The notes under the pieces were generated by a model. It saw only the letters and a list, made by a program, of their open reading frames with translations, was not told the origin of the DNA and did no database searches. The position numbers and the translations under genes were made by a program. From Cucumis sativus (taxonomy: Eukaryota; Streptophyta; Magnoliopsida; Cucurbitales; Cucurbitaceae), in the NCBI RefSeq assembly GCF_000004075.3, contig NC_026661.2, positions 16,892,307-16,956,306 on the forward strand: a DNA stretch of 64,000 nt, read 5' to 3'. This document shows positions 36,891-49,100 of this stretch, one piece after another. Each line of letters begins with the position of its first letter. Positions within the stretch are counted from its first letter, which is position 1.

Positions 36891-37945
36891 TATGCGTGCT
36901 AGATGTCAATTAATCAGATACATTTTTTATATTTTCTAATATTGGCCCGAGCTTTTTTCGTTTTTAAAATTGTTGTAAACCTTGCTTTATTATATTTTTG
37001 AAAAGACCCCTAGGTTTTTTTGTAATAAACACGAGAAATAAATTACACTAAACCAAATTAGGTTTGGTTTTCTAAATACCAAAACTTAAAAAATATGAGT
37101 TCATATATTGTTTATAATTAATTGATAGTCAATACATGATATATTTTCTTATTAATTTTTTCAATTTTCATAAAAGAAAAAAAAGTTATTGAAATATCCA
37201 ACTTAATCTTTCCTATAAATATATAATATCATGCATTGTGAATAGATTTATAACAATGTTTTTAAGAAAAAAGTGATTTTATTTCTTTTGTGTGAAGACG
37301 ATTGATTCAAGGTAAATTTCAATCTTTAACTTTAATTGTTACGTTTATTTTTCTATTACTTTTTATTTTGAAAAACTATATTTTGAAATTTTTAGATTAC
37401 AAGTTAAGAATTATAATCATTTGTTTAAGTTTCAATTTAAACTACTCCTAAACTCTTGACAATTTATTGATACAAAATCTGAAACATATTAGAAATATGC
37501 TCATACATGTTTTTAGAACTTTCATAAATTAGTTTGAGTTTTCCAAATATAAGAACTATTTTAAAGTACAAACGCAAGCATCCAACTCTCTAATTATCCA
37601 ATCTTTTAAACAATAATAATTATAATTTATTAACGGTTTTATTTTGTATCTCTCAAGAATGATTTTTTTATAGCACACACAAATTAATAATATCAAGTAT
37701 GTATGATGATCTTGAAGTAAGATGTTCAACCCCACATCCTACGTATTGTCAAAAAAAAATGAAATGAAATTTCAATTTTCTTGAATGAATTAAAAATTTA
37801 TAGTTGAAGATATATTTATTTGAAATACTTGAAAACTTTCATAAATTTGTTGGGTTTAGATTAAAAGAATAAAACAAATTTTGTTTCTAAAAGCTAAAAG
37901 TTTGATTCTCTTCAAAATTGTTACAGTAAAAAACTTATGATAACA
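36891..37945. other. AT-rich intergenic DNA
   Basis: No gene, RNA gene or clear repeat structure seen beyond the tail of the GATCG-containing element (to about 37050). Confidence 0.4.
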
Positions 37946-38110
37946 CCAACATGAGCTTAACTCAACTGACACATGTATGTTTATGTGGACAATAAGTCTC
38001 GGGTTCAAATCACGATGCACATCAATATTTATATTTGTGAGTCTAATTTAGTGATTCATATGAAGGAAGAAGGGATCAATTATTAATATATTTTTTTTAA
38101 ATCTTTTAAA
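37946..38110 (+). mobile_element. Possible tRNA-derived SINE
   Basis: GAGCTTAACTCAACTG resembles a polymerase III A box, and GGGTTCAAATC, about 40 bases later, resembles a B box. This is the spacing of a tRNA-like head. A tRNA-unrelated body and a T-rich end follow (around 38091). It is not a functional tRNA, because no acceptor stem could be paired. Boundaries are approximate. Confidence 0.35.
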
Positions 38111-38200
38111 TTTAGAGATTCAAGAAATGGTGTGAAGTTCATGGGCTAAATTATGTTTTTTAGGTTAGTTAACTATATGATAAGTATAGCTAGTTAGAAA

Positions 38201-38337
38201 TTGAGCACTTCTAAAGATTTAGTCAATTATATTCATTATGAGCATGAAATTGCAATGGCTGAAGTTAGAGGATCTTTTGAAGACTCATACAAGATGTTGC
38301 CAGGATTTACGTATATGTTGAATTTCAACAACCCAGG
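38201..38337 (+). pseudogene. Fragment of a MULE (MuDR-type) transposase exon
   Basis: The translated segment HEIAMAEVRGSFEDSYKMLP followed by GFTYMLNFNNPG resembles the start of the Mutator-like transposase core. There the family has a charged helix, then E/DSY..LP, then a LK..NPG motif. The frame ends at a GTATGT donor immediately after the NPG codons, as if an exon boundary were kept. The rest of the transposase is not visible on either side, so this is a relic or an orphan exon. Confidence 0.5.
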
Positions 38338-38490
38338 TATGTTTCTAATGTATACCTTTACACAAACAATATATACCTACTATGTCACGTACTACACATT
38401 ATTCGTTGTATCAATATATCCAATTCTGATGTCCAATGTTATATTATTGAATACAAGGTTGATGGCAAATGTAACTATATGATAACATAA

Positions 38491-38716
38491 AAAATGTATA
38501 GATATTTTTTATGGGCTTCTAATAGTATATATAAGCCTAAATAGGGGTGCCTATTTATATCTTGGATCCAACAGTGCAATATTTTTCACAAAAGTCCTAA
38601 TGGGCTACAAAATTATAAAAATGTTGAGCCCAAATTTCAAAACTACACATATTTAATAATCATATTTAGGCTTATATATACTATTAGAAGCCCATAAAAA
38701 ATATCTACACATTTTT
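38491..38716. repeat. Long inverted repeat (hairpin, MITE-like)
   Basis: Arm 38491-38543 is nearly a perfect reverse complement of 38663-38716. The shared core includes TATTTTTTATGGGCTTCTAA and ATAGTATATATAAGCC. The loop is about 120 bp. Weaker pairing (ACATAA/TTATGT) continues outwards with small gaps. The unit is non-coding and lies about 150 bp past the MULE transposase scrap. A non-autonomous foldback element fits best; an siRNA- or miRNA-like hairpin precursor is an alternative. Confidence 0.8.
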
Positions 38717-38780
38717 CTTGTCTTATGTAGTCCTTTGACTACTTTTTATTGTCATCTATAAATATATCTATTTTAAATTA

Positions 38781-38970
38781 GAAAATTTTTAAAAATAACA
38801 AATTTTACAAAATATTTATAACCTATAACAAATTTTTTTAATTCTATCACTAATAGCCACCGATATTCTATAGTGTTAGAATCTAACGTTATCTTCAACG
38901 ATAGAATCCAAAATTTTGTTATAATTTGTAAATATTTTAATTTATTTTGCTATTTTTAAAATGCCCATTT
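38781..38970 (+). repeat. Dispersed AT-rich repeat, copy 2
   Basis: Same block order and orientation as 25152-25305 and 57441-57612. It starts at GAAAATTTTTAAAAATAACA and AATTTTACAAAATATTTA, includes ATAGAATCCAAAATTTTGTT and ends at TTTTTAAAATGCCCATTT. It directly follows the hairpin element. Confidence 0.65.
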
Positions 38971-39439
38971 AAAATTAAAAAGAAAAATAATATATAGCCA
39001 CGACCCGATCCAAATTTTAAGGGTTGGGTTGGAAACTTTATTTGGGTCTTTCGGATTGTCACCCTAACCAACATAAACTTTTGATTAGTCCAAAAAATAC
39101 CCTCAACCCAACTCAACCAATCCAACTCACGTATACCTTGGTAACAATTTACTACCCAAACTTTACTTTGTAATAATTTAGTTCTTGTACTATAAAATTT
39201 GTAACTATTTATCCTGTTTTTAGTTTGGGTTCAACGCTTTCATAGAACCTATACTGCCTCACACTTGGAACGATTTCAAAGCCATTTCATTGCTTAAAAG
39301 ACATGAACACCCCTCAGATCTGAGCAGTAAACAAAAGTTTTGGTGTAAAAGAATTAATATACCTCATAGAAATTTTATGCACAATACATGTTCGATATGT
39401 GTCACATTTCTAATAGGAACACACTAGCCAACCTAAAAG

Positions 39440-39551
39440 GTTAAAAGCACACCATAGTTATAGATCACCCAGAACATCAGCATGATGCTATTGAAAAATG
39501 TTAAAAGCACACCATAGTTACAGATCACCCAGAACATCAGCATGATGCTAT
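39440..39551 (+). repeat. 60-bp tandem duplication upstream of the small ERF gene
   Basis: GTTAAAAGCACACCATAGTT starts at 39440 and again at exactly 39500. The second copy differs from the first by one base in the first 52 and then diverges. The units contain the palindromic GCATGATGC. It lies about 0.7 kb upstream of the ERF start. Confidence 0.9.
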
Positions 39552-39764
39552 CCGTGATCATAATTTATTTGAAAGAAGATGATGTTGTCCAAGTAATGCC
39601 TTGTACAAAATAAAATAATAATACACCCCACAGACATGGAGGAGGTTCTTAGATTTTCCCATATTTTGTCCTTTTACCTTTATAATCTATTAAACAAAGC
39701 CCTCCATTGAATTCAACACCTTACCAAAGCAGGTCAAAGCTCTCTTCCCAATCTTTTTGTATAA

Positions 39765-39793
39765 CAGAGAGAGGGAGAGAGAGAAGAGAACAG
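39765..39793 (+). repeat. GA-rich tract
   Basis: AGAGAGAGGGAGAGAGAGAAG-type purine tract about 470 bases upstream of the small ERF gene. GAGA tracts of this sort bind plant BPC proteins, a general possibility rather than something shown here. Confidence 0.6.
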
Positions 39794-40105
39794 AGTATTT
39801 GTAAATTTGGATAAGTACACACAAATATTTGGTTTGACACAACAGAGACCATCATGCTCATGCATGAATCTATATATCTTATGTTTTAGTCTAACAAAGA
39901 TTTTCATAATTTCAAAACCCCAAAAACCATTCTTTATAAATTACCCATTAAAATAATAAAATCTTACGGAGTTAAAACAAAACCTCCTTCTGCATAGTTC
40001 ATTCCTGACGGCTAAAAATCATCTTCCCAGAAATTTCCCTCACCATATACGACAATTTCAACCTTCAAACATGGCTGACTTGATTTCTAGTATATTCAAT
40101 TTGGA

Positions 40106-40113
40106 TATAAATA
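40106..40113 (+). promoter_or_regulatory. TATA box of the small ERF gene
   Basis: TATAAATA, about 158 bases before the ATG at 40264, would place transcription start near 40138 and give a leader of roughly 125 bases. A GCC-like AGCCGTC variant lies on the minus strand around 40009-40016. Confidence 0.5.
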
Positions 40114-40263
40114 CAACAGATTTACATTACCTCGTTAGCCGTTCTCCAAATTTGAAATATAAACTTCTTTTTTCTTCTGCTGTAGTAGTAGTGCTCTGTT
40201 TCACAGTGTTAATAAATTAGAACTAAAAAGGAAAAGAAAAGAAAACGAAAAAGAAGAAGAAAA

Positions 40264-40710
40264 ATGGAAGGAAAGAGAACTGGAAATGAAGGAAAGAGAT
40301 CGACAAATGAAAGTCGTTACCGAGGGATAAGGCGACGGCCATGGGGGAAATTCGCGGCGGAGATTCGAGATCCATCGAGGAATGGTGCTCGGTTGTGGTT
40401 AGGGACGTTTGATACGGCGGAAGAAGCAGCGAGGGCGTACGATCAAGCGGCGTATGCGTTCAGAGGGCATTTGGCGATATTGAATTTTCCGAATGAGTAC
40501 CAAAGTGGAAACCCTAATTTTGGGGCGGGGTATGGTTCTTCTGCGGCGTCTGGTTCTTCATCAACGACGACGATATCTTTTGGGGGAAATTACTCCGGCA
40601 ACAATGCGAGCCGTGGATCGGGGGAAGTGATCGAGTTTGAGTATTTGGACAATGAGCTCTTGGAGGAGCTTTTGCAATCGGAAGGAGAAGGGTATAATCG
40701 GAAGAATTGA
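40264..40710 (+). CDS. Small AP2/ERF transcription factor, ERF095/ERF096/ERF098-like (subgroup IXc)
   Basis: Intronless 148-aa nuclear DNA-binding protein. The AP2 domain occupies about residues 19-76: [37 protein letters not shown] and LNFPNEY are visible. It has the ERF-type Ala and Asp and begins only 18 residues from the N-terminus, as in the short members ERF095-ERF098. The C-terminal [17 protein letters not shown] is the conserved acidic activation motif of that subgroup. The linker is rich in Gly, Ser and Asn. It lies about 12.5 kb from the ERF1-like gene and points away from it (divergent orientation). The reading frame is noticeably more GC-rich than the flanks. Members of this clade act in ethylene/jasmonate, defence and peroxidase regulation; the role here is not deducible. 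Confidence 0.93.
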   Translation: MEGKRTGNEGKRSTNESRYRGIRRRPWGKFAAEIRDPSRNGARLWLGTFDTAEEAARAYDQAAYAFRGHLAILNFPNEYQSGNPNFGAGYGSSAASGSSSTTTISFGGNYSGNNASRGSGEVIEFEYLDNELLEELLQSEGEGYNRKN

Positions 40711-43154
40711 GGAAAATATTTGTGCAACCCCAATATATTATTTTATTTTTCCTAAAATGGAAAAGGAAAATTTATTTTGGGGATTTCAATTTTATAATGT
40801 TGGATTAATTTGATTTCGTTTTTACGGTTCTTGTAAATTTGTTGTACTACTAAAAACAAATATTGTTATTTGTTTGAAATAGTTAAAGAAAAATTATGTT
40901 CTTTTCTTAGTTGACTCAATTGCATTTGTTTCTAATGAACATCAAAACTATATTTATGATTTAACTTGCTTGGTTAATACATACTCATATATCCCGACTT
41001 GAAATGACGTATTCAATTAGGACAAGTTATAAGGAGTAGACGTGAAGAGAATTGAGTTGTTAACTTAAACTCTACTAATTGTTATGAAGTTTGAACCAAA
41101 CAATTTGTAGGTTCATGTTTATTAACTTTTTACGTTGTAGCTTTTACGACTAAATAATTTTATTCTTTGCTTAGCTTCAAACACGTACTCCTTTAGATAA
41201 TGAGTGAAGTAGTAAAATTTAGCTCTGATCATGGAACCATTGCATAAGAAGTTGGTGTTTTTTTTAAAAAAGTTTACTTTTCACTAACCTACGTGAAATC
41301 AAAATTTAAATTTGAGATTGTAAAATGTTGAGAAAAATAAAGATGTTGAGGCTTATTTTCTAAAAAGAAAAATTAAATATATTTATTATAACACAAAGTA
41401 AAAAAAGAAAAAGAAAAAGTTACTCATGAAGAAGAATTCCAATATTTAATATATAATTAACTTTTTAGAAATACAAATCAATTTATTATATGATAATATG
41501 ATATGAAAATGTTGCCTAGTATACTATTGAGTGGATGATTTAAATTTAAAATGTTGAACTAAAAAGAAGTGTTTGAAAAAGTCGGATATGGATAAAGTTG
41601 ATGTTGAAATCTTAATACAATAAGATAAATGTCTCTCATTTAATTTACTAAAAAGTAGACGATAAAATTAAAATCAATCCAAACTTTCTTTTAACTATAT
41701 ATTTTCATATTCTTAGAATTCTTTCATATGAATGTAGGCAATTAGTGAATGTATAGATGGAAACATGAGAGTATAAAATAAAAGTGAAACGGTACTATTG
41801 TCAAACATTATATTTCATCCAAATTCGACAACGACAAAAAGCGTGAGAATAAAATACAAGAAAATAATCACTAACATAGACATAATATAAATAATAAAGC
41901 ACATTTTGAATGTAGATGGGGATTTTTTTTTTTATTTATAGAATTTCTATTTAATGACTACATTTTGAAATATTTATGAAAATTCAGCTTTTGAAATAAT
42001 AGTAATAATAATAATAATAATAATAAACATTCCATTTTTTAAATTTCTTTTGATACTACAACAAACCCATTTTGAAAAAGAATTGTTATAAAACCATCAC
42101 TACACACAAACTCAAACCTCAACCATATAAATAAGTAATTAACCTATTTATGTAGAACCAGAATTGAATGATGATGTGGAGCATAGAACATAGAAACATA
42201 AGCAATCATTTGAGAGGAGGGGATGCATCATGCATGCCTTGTGGTGCGGTGGTGCTTAAAATTCTCTATTACTTTTTCAATAAAAAAGGACGCACAAATT
42301 GACCAACCACCACCAATTATATCTAATAAACCCCAAAACGAAAGAAAAAGAAAAGGACCCTTTCTTGAATAATTCTTCCCTCTTGACTAAACAAAAGTAG
42401 TGAAGAGACACATTTGGACATGAATCTATCTCAATACTTTTTTTGTTTTTCCTTTTACTTTTTCTTTCTTTCCAACCAGAGCTGGACATGCTTTCATCAA
42501 ACTATACATACCATCAATTCTACCATGGGATCGAAAAAGATTGTGATGTTTTAAATACACAACTCATAAATCAGAGAGGTCGTAAGTTTAAGTTTTGGAT
42601 AAATGTTAAATTGGTGATCTTCATTATAATTAGATTTTTATGAAATAAAAAAATCAATTTTATTTACTCGATTTTTATCTCTATTGCAATTTAAAACCTT
42701 TGTTTGCATTAGTTCACTATTTACGACGTAAGCACGTTCGAAAAATATTCATATATTCATTAGTTTTAATGTAAATGGAGTTTAGCTAATATATCAACTA
42801 ATTGTTGAATACATTTGCAAAAGTAGTAGGAAGCAGACAAATTTATTTGTAATTATTTCAATACTTGCAATTATTTGATGGGAATGACAAAATGAGATTT
42901 TATGAAAAAAAAAAATCAAGAAATTAATAAAAAAAAAAGATTATTTTCTCTAGTTTGTAAAGTATATGTAGCTTTAGTTATTCGAAAGGTAACTAAAAGT
43001 ATTTTTTTTGTTTAAATATTATTTTTTCATAATTAAATATTGTTTAAAATTTGTTAATTTAGGGTAATTATAAGAAAACTTATTGTAAATGAAAATCTAT
43101 TTCCAAATCAATAAAACTCAAAACGTATCGGTAGTTAACCTTAAACGTCAAAAA
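40711..43154. other. Gene-poor region downstream of the small ERF gene
   Basis: The first 200 or so bases are probably 3' UTR. The rest is AT-rich with an (AAT)n run at about 41996-42025 and no supported gene. Confidence 0.45.
41996..42025. repeat. (AAT)n microsatellite
   Basis: AAT triplets, one interrupted near the start, about nine repeats. Confidence 0.85.
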
Positions 43155-44393
43155 TGATAAATAACATATCCAAAACATACACTTTATTAATAACAGGTGT
43201 TCTATAAGAATATACAGTTACAACACTTTGACCAAACATAATTAACAACACTCTTAAACACCTGGTGGCTTTCTCAATTCACTGCAAGCCTTTTAACCTT
43301 CTTCTCTACTTGACCTAAAAGTCTGTTCCTAGAAGGTGAAACTTTTAAAACATAAGTCTAATTAAAAGATTTAGTGAGGTTTTATGAAAATCTTTTGCAA
43401 TACATTTTCATAATCATTTCACAAAAGTAATATCAAATGATTTAAACACATCAACAAATCATTTCATTTTGCACAAATCTTTCTTTATGCTTAACAAATT
43501 ATTTTGCAACAATTTCATTTCACCAAGGATCCTGAATCACTCTCTATGCTAGGTTATGTAACTTCACGTTTAGACTATTGAATCATCAACATTCGAGAGT
43601 ATCCTGATCTGTCCTTGTTGCTCATGCCGCTAAGCATTATATGCTTCTTTCAACGCATAAGACAACTTCATCACCACGTAGTCCCGTACACTCATGATGG
43701 CCTTTAACTCTCTTTATGAGCACATAAAAGTTAGCTTATTCAAAGGAAGTAACTAATGATTTGCAAACTATATCATAAACATTAAGATCAAATCATGCTT
43801 TGAACATCATAACTCTTTTTCATATATACCTCTTTTAGAAATCATTTTGAATCAAAATCATTAACTCAAATCAGTAGAGATTTATATGGAAACATTTGAC
43901 ATAAAATATTAAGGAAAACACTCACAAAACTTTGAAAGAAAAGCACTCACCATATTTCACCAAAGATCCTCCTCTTCATTCTCTTTTTTCGGAGCCTTCT
44001 CGTGTAACAAATTGTAGCACTTAACACTTGATTTTTCCTCGTCTTGCCAAAGCAAAACAGTAGCATTTAGCTCTTCTTTTTTTTTTTTTAATAAAATCTT
44101 TTGTGCTTACTTAATGACCAAGTCCTCTTTATAGAACCCTTAAACTAACTTAGTCATGCATGAACTCTTTTCAGTTCACCAGCTCCTACTTAAAACTTTA
44201 CACGTGTAAATTTAATATTTAACCTAGCCATGCTTAAATCCATAATCTCACATGTTAACCCCTATCAAATAAGATTTGACATTTTCTTCGTCGGACCTTT
44301 CTTCTCAGAACTCCATACCGCGAATAACTTCAACCACTTAACATTTCTCGTGTAAAACTTAAAAAAAAAAAAATACACATCCCATATTCGACA
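43155..44393 (-). mobile_element. Possible solo LTR of a large retrotransposon
   Basis: A 1.2-kb block of more complex sequence than its surroundings. Read on the minus strand it begins TGTCGAATATGGG and ends ..TTATTTATCA, that is, TG..CA ends. It contains a CTATAAAGAGG promoter-like element near its first third and an AATAAAGTG polyadenylation-like element near its end. These are the parts of an LTR. No matching 5-bp target duplication was seen at these ends, and no internal retrotransposon domains flank it, so the boundaries and identity are tentative. Confidence 0.35.
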
Positions 44394-45949
44394 AAGGGTA
44401 AAATAAAAAATTACAAAAAGTTCTATAAGAACAAAATGAATAATATCTATAAAATTTCACTTATACCTCCTAAACCCTAAACCCTAAACGATCGTATTAA
44501 TTTATTTACCCTAACATATTTGGAAAAGTAGGAAGAAGAGAATTTGAATTAGTATATAGAGAGATTCAATCCCACTATGCAATTTTCCATTTGAAAGATT
44601 ATATATTATTCTCCTTTAAGTTGCAAATTGATGATACAATTGCGTAAAAAAAGCACAAAAGTAATTCAAACGTTCTTCAACTTTTTAACTAAAACCATAC
44701 ACCTTAACTAATACAATTGCCCACACTAAAAGAATAATAATTGAGCCTCTCAATTTTGGCCACAAATTGTCGTTTCCTATTGTAAGAAAGAAGAATGTCA
44801 TTTTCTTTCAAAAAGTATCCAAATCACCACACCCACACCCACACACGTCCTTTCCTTTTATTGAATATCTAGAAACTCTCCCAAAAATATATACATTTTA
44901 TTTTTCTAGAAATCATTGAAAATGACAAAATTGTATAAGATATTCACAAAATATAATTTTCTTTTTACTATATTTGAAAATGTCCATATTATTAAGTTTC
45001 ATCCGATTATTTGTAAGAGAAAAAAAAAAGATTATTAGAGAAAAATAGCATGGGCAAGTTGAAGTAGCAAAATAGGATTTATAGATGCAAATTTAAAAAA
45101 GAAAAAGAAAGTTTTGGTCTTCCAATTGAAAATATAATCCATATATATATATATATATATAAAAGAGTCAATAGAAGAAAAAAAAAAAGTAATTTAATAA
45201 ATGATTTAAAATTAATAACAAGAAGATTCTAAGGTAAGATAAAACCTTAACCAATCCACATAATTAAATATGATAGATATGTTTGGATTGTAGGTCCTTA
45301 TCATGTTAGAAATTTAAAGAGTTCTTAATTATTCTAGTGCTTTATCTCCTCATTGTTTCCTCATCCTCACGTGTGGTACGTCCCTATTTGAATTATATAT
45401 ACTTAGACTTTATTTAATTTTATCGTGATTAATTCTCATGAAGGAACAATCAATTCCTTTATATATATATATATATATATTATATCAATTTTAGTTAATT
45501 ATGTATTTTAAATGTGTAGTTTTAGTTTCTATAGGTTGAATTATATTGTACAAGGTTATGCTACTTCAACTTGATCAAGCTAGATTGTTGATGGTATACA
45601 AGGTTAATTACGGATTTTCATACTTTTGGTGAGAACAATTTATATTTTAATTTTTAATTAAAGTAATAAAAATTATATATTAAATCATGGTTAATTTTCG
45701 TAAATACAACCAAATATCGAAATATTTACGTTCGTGTAATAAAATAAAAAAAATACATACAGTCGATTATTTTTTAAAAAGTATTACAGGTTTGTCCTTG
45801 TCGCTTTTGAATTTCGCGTGACTCTCATTTGTTCCTTCTTTCTTTTTTTTCCATCTTCTTTATTCTCTTCTTCTTTGCATTTTTCTAAAATCATAATATT
45901 TGTTTTAAATCAATTATCAGTTTTGTATTTTTTTTTCAAAGTGCTATTT
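44394..45949. other. AT-rich intergenic DNA with microsatellites
   Basis: Holds a short telomere-like run (CCCTAAA units, 44468-44490), TA repeats at about 45138-45160 and 45460-45481, and no coding sequence. Confidence 0.45.
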
Positions 45950-46160
45950 GGTTCCGATCGTGTACCAAAATCTTTTATATTTGGTACACGATCTTGAACA
46001 AGAATTATATCATGTAACAAATCTAATCGGTCTTGGTACATGATCGTGTAAGATCTTGGTACACAATCTTAAAACAAGATTGTTTAGATTTGGTATGTGA
46101 TCGTATATCATTTCTTACACTATCACATATCTATGATCGTTAAGAGGAAGAATTACGCGT
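45950..46160. repeat. GATCG minisatellite, second location
   Basis: Recurring GATCGTGTACCAAA, TTGGTACACGATCTT and GTTTAGATTTGGTA units in both orientations. It is preceded by a C/T-rich tract and followed by a CGTGCATAAGGCTAATTAATC, GACATTTTTGATATTTTT and TTTTTTCGTTTTTGAAAT segment. The corresponding segment at 36890-37010 is very similar, so both are copies of one element with a variable internal array. Confidence 0.65.
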
Positions 46161-49100
46161 GCATAAGGCTAATTAATCGCGTGTTGACTGAGACATTTTT
46201 GATATTTTTTATTGTGGGGTTGTGAACTTTTTTTCGTTTTTGAAATTTTTTTATACCGTGTAAATATTTTGTCGGTTTGTTATGTTTTTTAAAAAATTTG
46301 TTAAACAATAATAAAAAAATGTTATTTTTTAAAAATGAAATTAGGAAGTATTATTTTAAGAATAAGTAAAATGTTTCTAGTACACTACATCTAACCCAAT
46401 CTATATAATTATTCTGTACATTTCATGAAAATACTTTTTTTTGGAATAAGCAAAATGTGAAAAGAAATATATAGAAACTCTTTTATACAATATCATACAA
46501 ATATTAATTATTTATTTAATTATACATAGCTTGCTATTCAACTTTCAATGATGCAATAGATGACTTGTTTAGTGTTTAATTCAATCTTTTTTCTTAATGC
46601 TAATTAATTGGTTTCATACACACTAAGTCAAATTTCACTCATTTCATTTATCATTCTAATTTCGAGCTTGTAATGTTTGACTATTTTTATTTTTTTTTTC
46701 TTTTCAAATTTGGTCTCTCGTGAAAGGGATGTTTTCAAATATAACACAATTTATTTACGAATATCGTAAAACCTCACAATATTAATTTAGTCTAAGTAAA
46801 GTGTTGAAAAAAAAAAGTAATCCATTCATCCATCATGCTCCATGCATGCACATCGTAAAAAAATCGATTCCTTATGCATAAACTTGAACATTATATTAAA
46901 TAATGAATGTCAAAATCTTTGAACTAGATGATTTTCACAAATTAAATTTAGTTACAGAATAACATACATTGATCCATGTATGATCTTTTGAAGGATTGTG
47001 TTTCTCTCACTTGACCTTCAATTCCTAGGGTTTTATTTCAAGACACCACTCATCATAGTGTTTAATTTGAGCATTATTTTTTTTATCTAATAAACCTAAT
47101 AAAATAATTACCATCGAAGGAGATAAAATAACATATAATGCATATGGGCCACAATAATAATAGTAAATCGAAACCACAAAATTTTATTTATTTGAGTAGT
47201 AGCCTACCAAGTAGAATGAAAGAATTGGTAGGCCATAACAACTTTGTTGAAGTTTTTCTTGGACCAGTATGGCAGCCCTAGAAGGGTGAATAAGGTTTAA
47301 TTAAACTTATTTTTTAGTAAATATGTCCAAATTAAACTAGTTAGATAATTTTTAAATTATTATTTTTTTAGCTAATTTAGGTTAAATGACAAAATTGGTA
47401 AAAAAGTATGTAATAAACTATACAATCAATCTCAATCAACAATAATATGCAACTAAAATTAAATGCAAAAGTAATTAGAAAAGAATTAAACAAATTAAGA
47501 AGACATGACAAATTTTACGGTGGTTTAGTCAAACTGACTTACCTTCACTTTCCTAAGCACTTATTAGGATTTTGATTGAAAACCTTGTTTGACTCTTTCC
47601 ATGTGGATTAGAGTCAAATTGCTATTGACTTCTTTTTCGAGTTCAAAAGTAAACTCAATCCTTTTCACAAGTTAGAATCTAATTGTCATAAAATGTCGAA
47701 GCTTTAAAGCTGCACAAAAGAAAAGTACTCTTTAAAAAAAGTGAGTATACAATTTTAAGCTCACAATACAACAAGAATTCTCTAAACGACAAGATGAAAA
47801 TTAAAAAAACAAAATTGGGAGCTTTAAAGAATGAAAATTGAAAGGTTGTTATTCAAACAAAGATAATAGTATAATAATTCATTTTCTTTTTAAAGCCAAT
47901 AGAAAAACAAAAACAAAATTCACATGTTACATCTTATTCGAAGCAACTTTCTTTACTTGATTCAATTTGATTATTTGGCCGCCACATCACTATCTCTGTA
48001 TTTCTTCGATAAGCTTCTTGTAACAATATTTTTTTTGTTTGAACTTCGATTTGGATGATTCAAGAGATGTTAGAATCATTGTTCGAAGCTGTACGTAATA
48101 GAGTATTCAAAATATACAATTATCAATAAAAATTAGATTCGTTATATCATCAAAAGATTAATTAATTAATTAAATTAGTTAATTTGAGATTAAGGACCAG
48201 AAAGCCAACAATTTTGGTTCTAAGTTCTCCATCGATATTTCTCACTCTCCAATTCCTAATTCTCATACTATTTCCATTTCTTCGAACAATTCCTTGCTAT
48301 ATAGTCTCTCCTTTCTCCACTTTCTCTCTTCAACAGTACACTTGAGCTTTGCTAATCTATGACAACTATCTTCAACTCACTTCCGAAGGTGAACATGATA
48401 GACAAAAAAAATCAAGCTAACCAACCAAAACATATCAAACGAAAGACGATTCATATGATTGTGGTCCTTTATGATTGTGGTCGATTTGATAATTACGAAA
48501 CTAACTTTGGTGGCAATTTAGTAGAAAAACCGACCATGACCGGTCGAGGCTCACCCCTAATTGCCTATAACCATCTCAGATATTAGACCATATGTAAAAC
48601 CGTTTTAAAAAACAAGTTTAATAAATTGGAGGAAAAAAATACTATTTTGAAATAGGTATGTTTGGTCCATACCTCTTCAAAACATATCTGTTTAGTTCAA
48701 TGATCTTTTAGGGCTGGTGGGATTGATTTTTGAGTTTTTAAAGAATATACGTTTTTATCTCTAAAGTTATTAAATAATTACATAACATAACAATACATTT
48801 AAAATAATAGAAAGATTTTTTTTTGTAGGATATTTTAAACCTAATTTTTTTTTGTTTCTATAAGAAAAAAAAAACTAATGAATTAAGTGCACACTAAACA
48901 TGACTTTCTAATTGTTTTAAATATGTTTATGTGTAAAAAAATAGTGTTTAAAACACTTTTTAAATAAAATTTAGAGAGAATATTTTTAAAATTTTGAGAC
49001 TACACAAGTATTCAACTCACCTGCTAAAAAGGAGTTTTTTTTTTATTTTTTTTGTAAAATTGTTGGTAGATTTTGTGATGCAAATACATATATTTCTATA

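Noticed and set aside
42277..42643. Two short ORFs of 66 and 70 codons around 42.3-42.6 kb
   Set aside because: They are AT-rich, without domains, on opposite strands and overlapping; no evidence of a gene.
48359..48586. 75-codon ORF with a GACCGGTCGAGG stretch
   Set aside because: It has no recognisable domain or supporting splice structure and probably lies in repeat-derived DNA.
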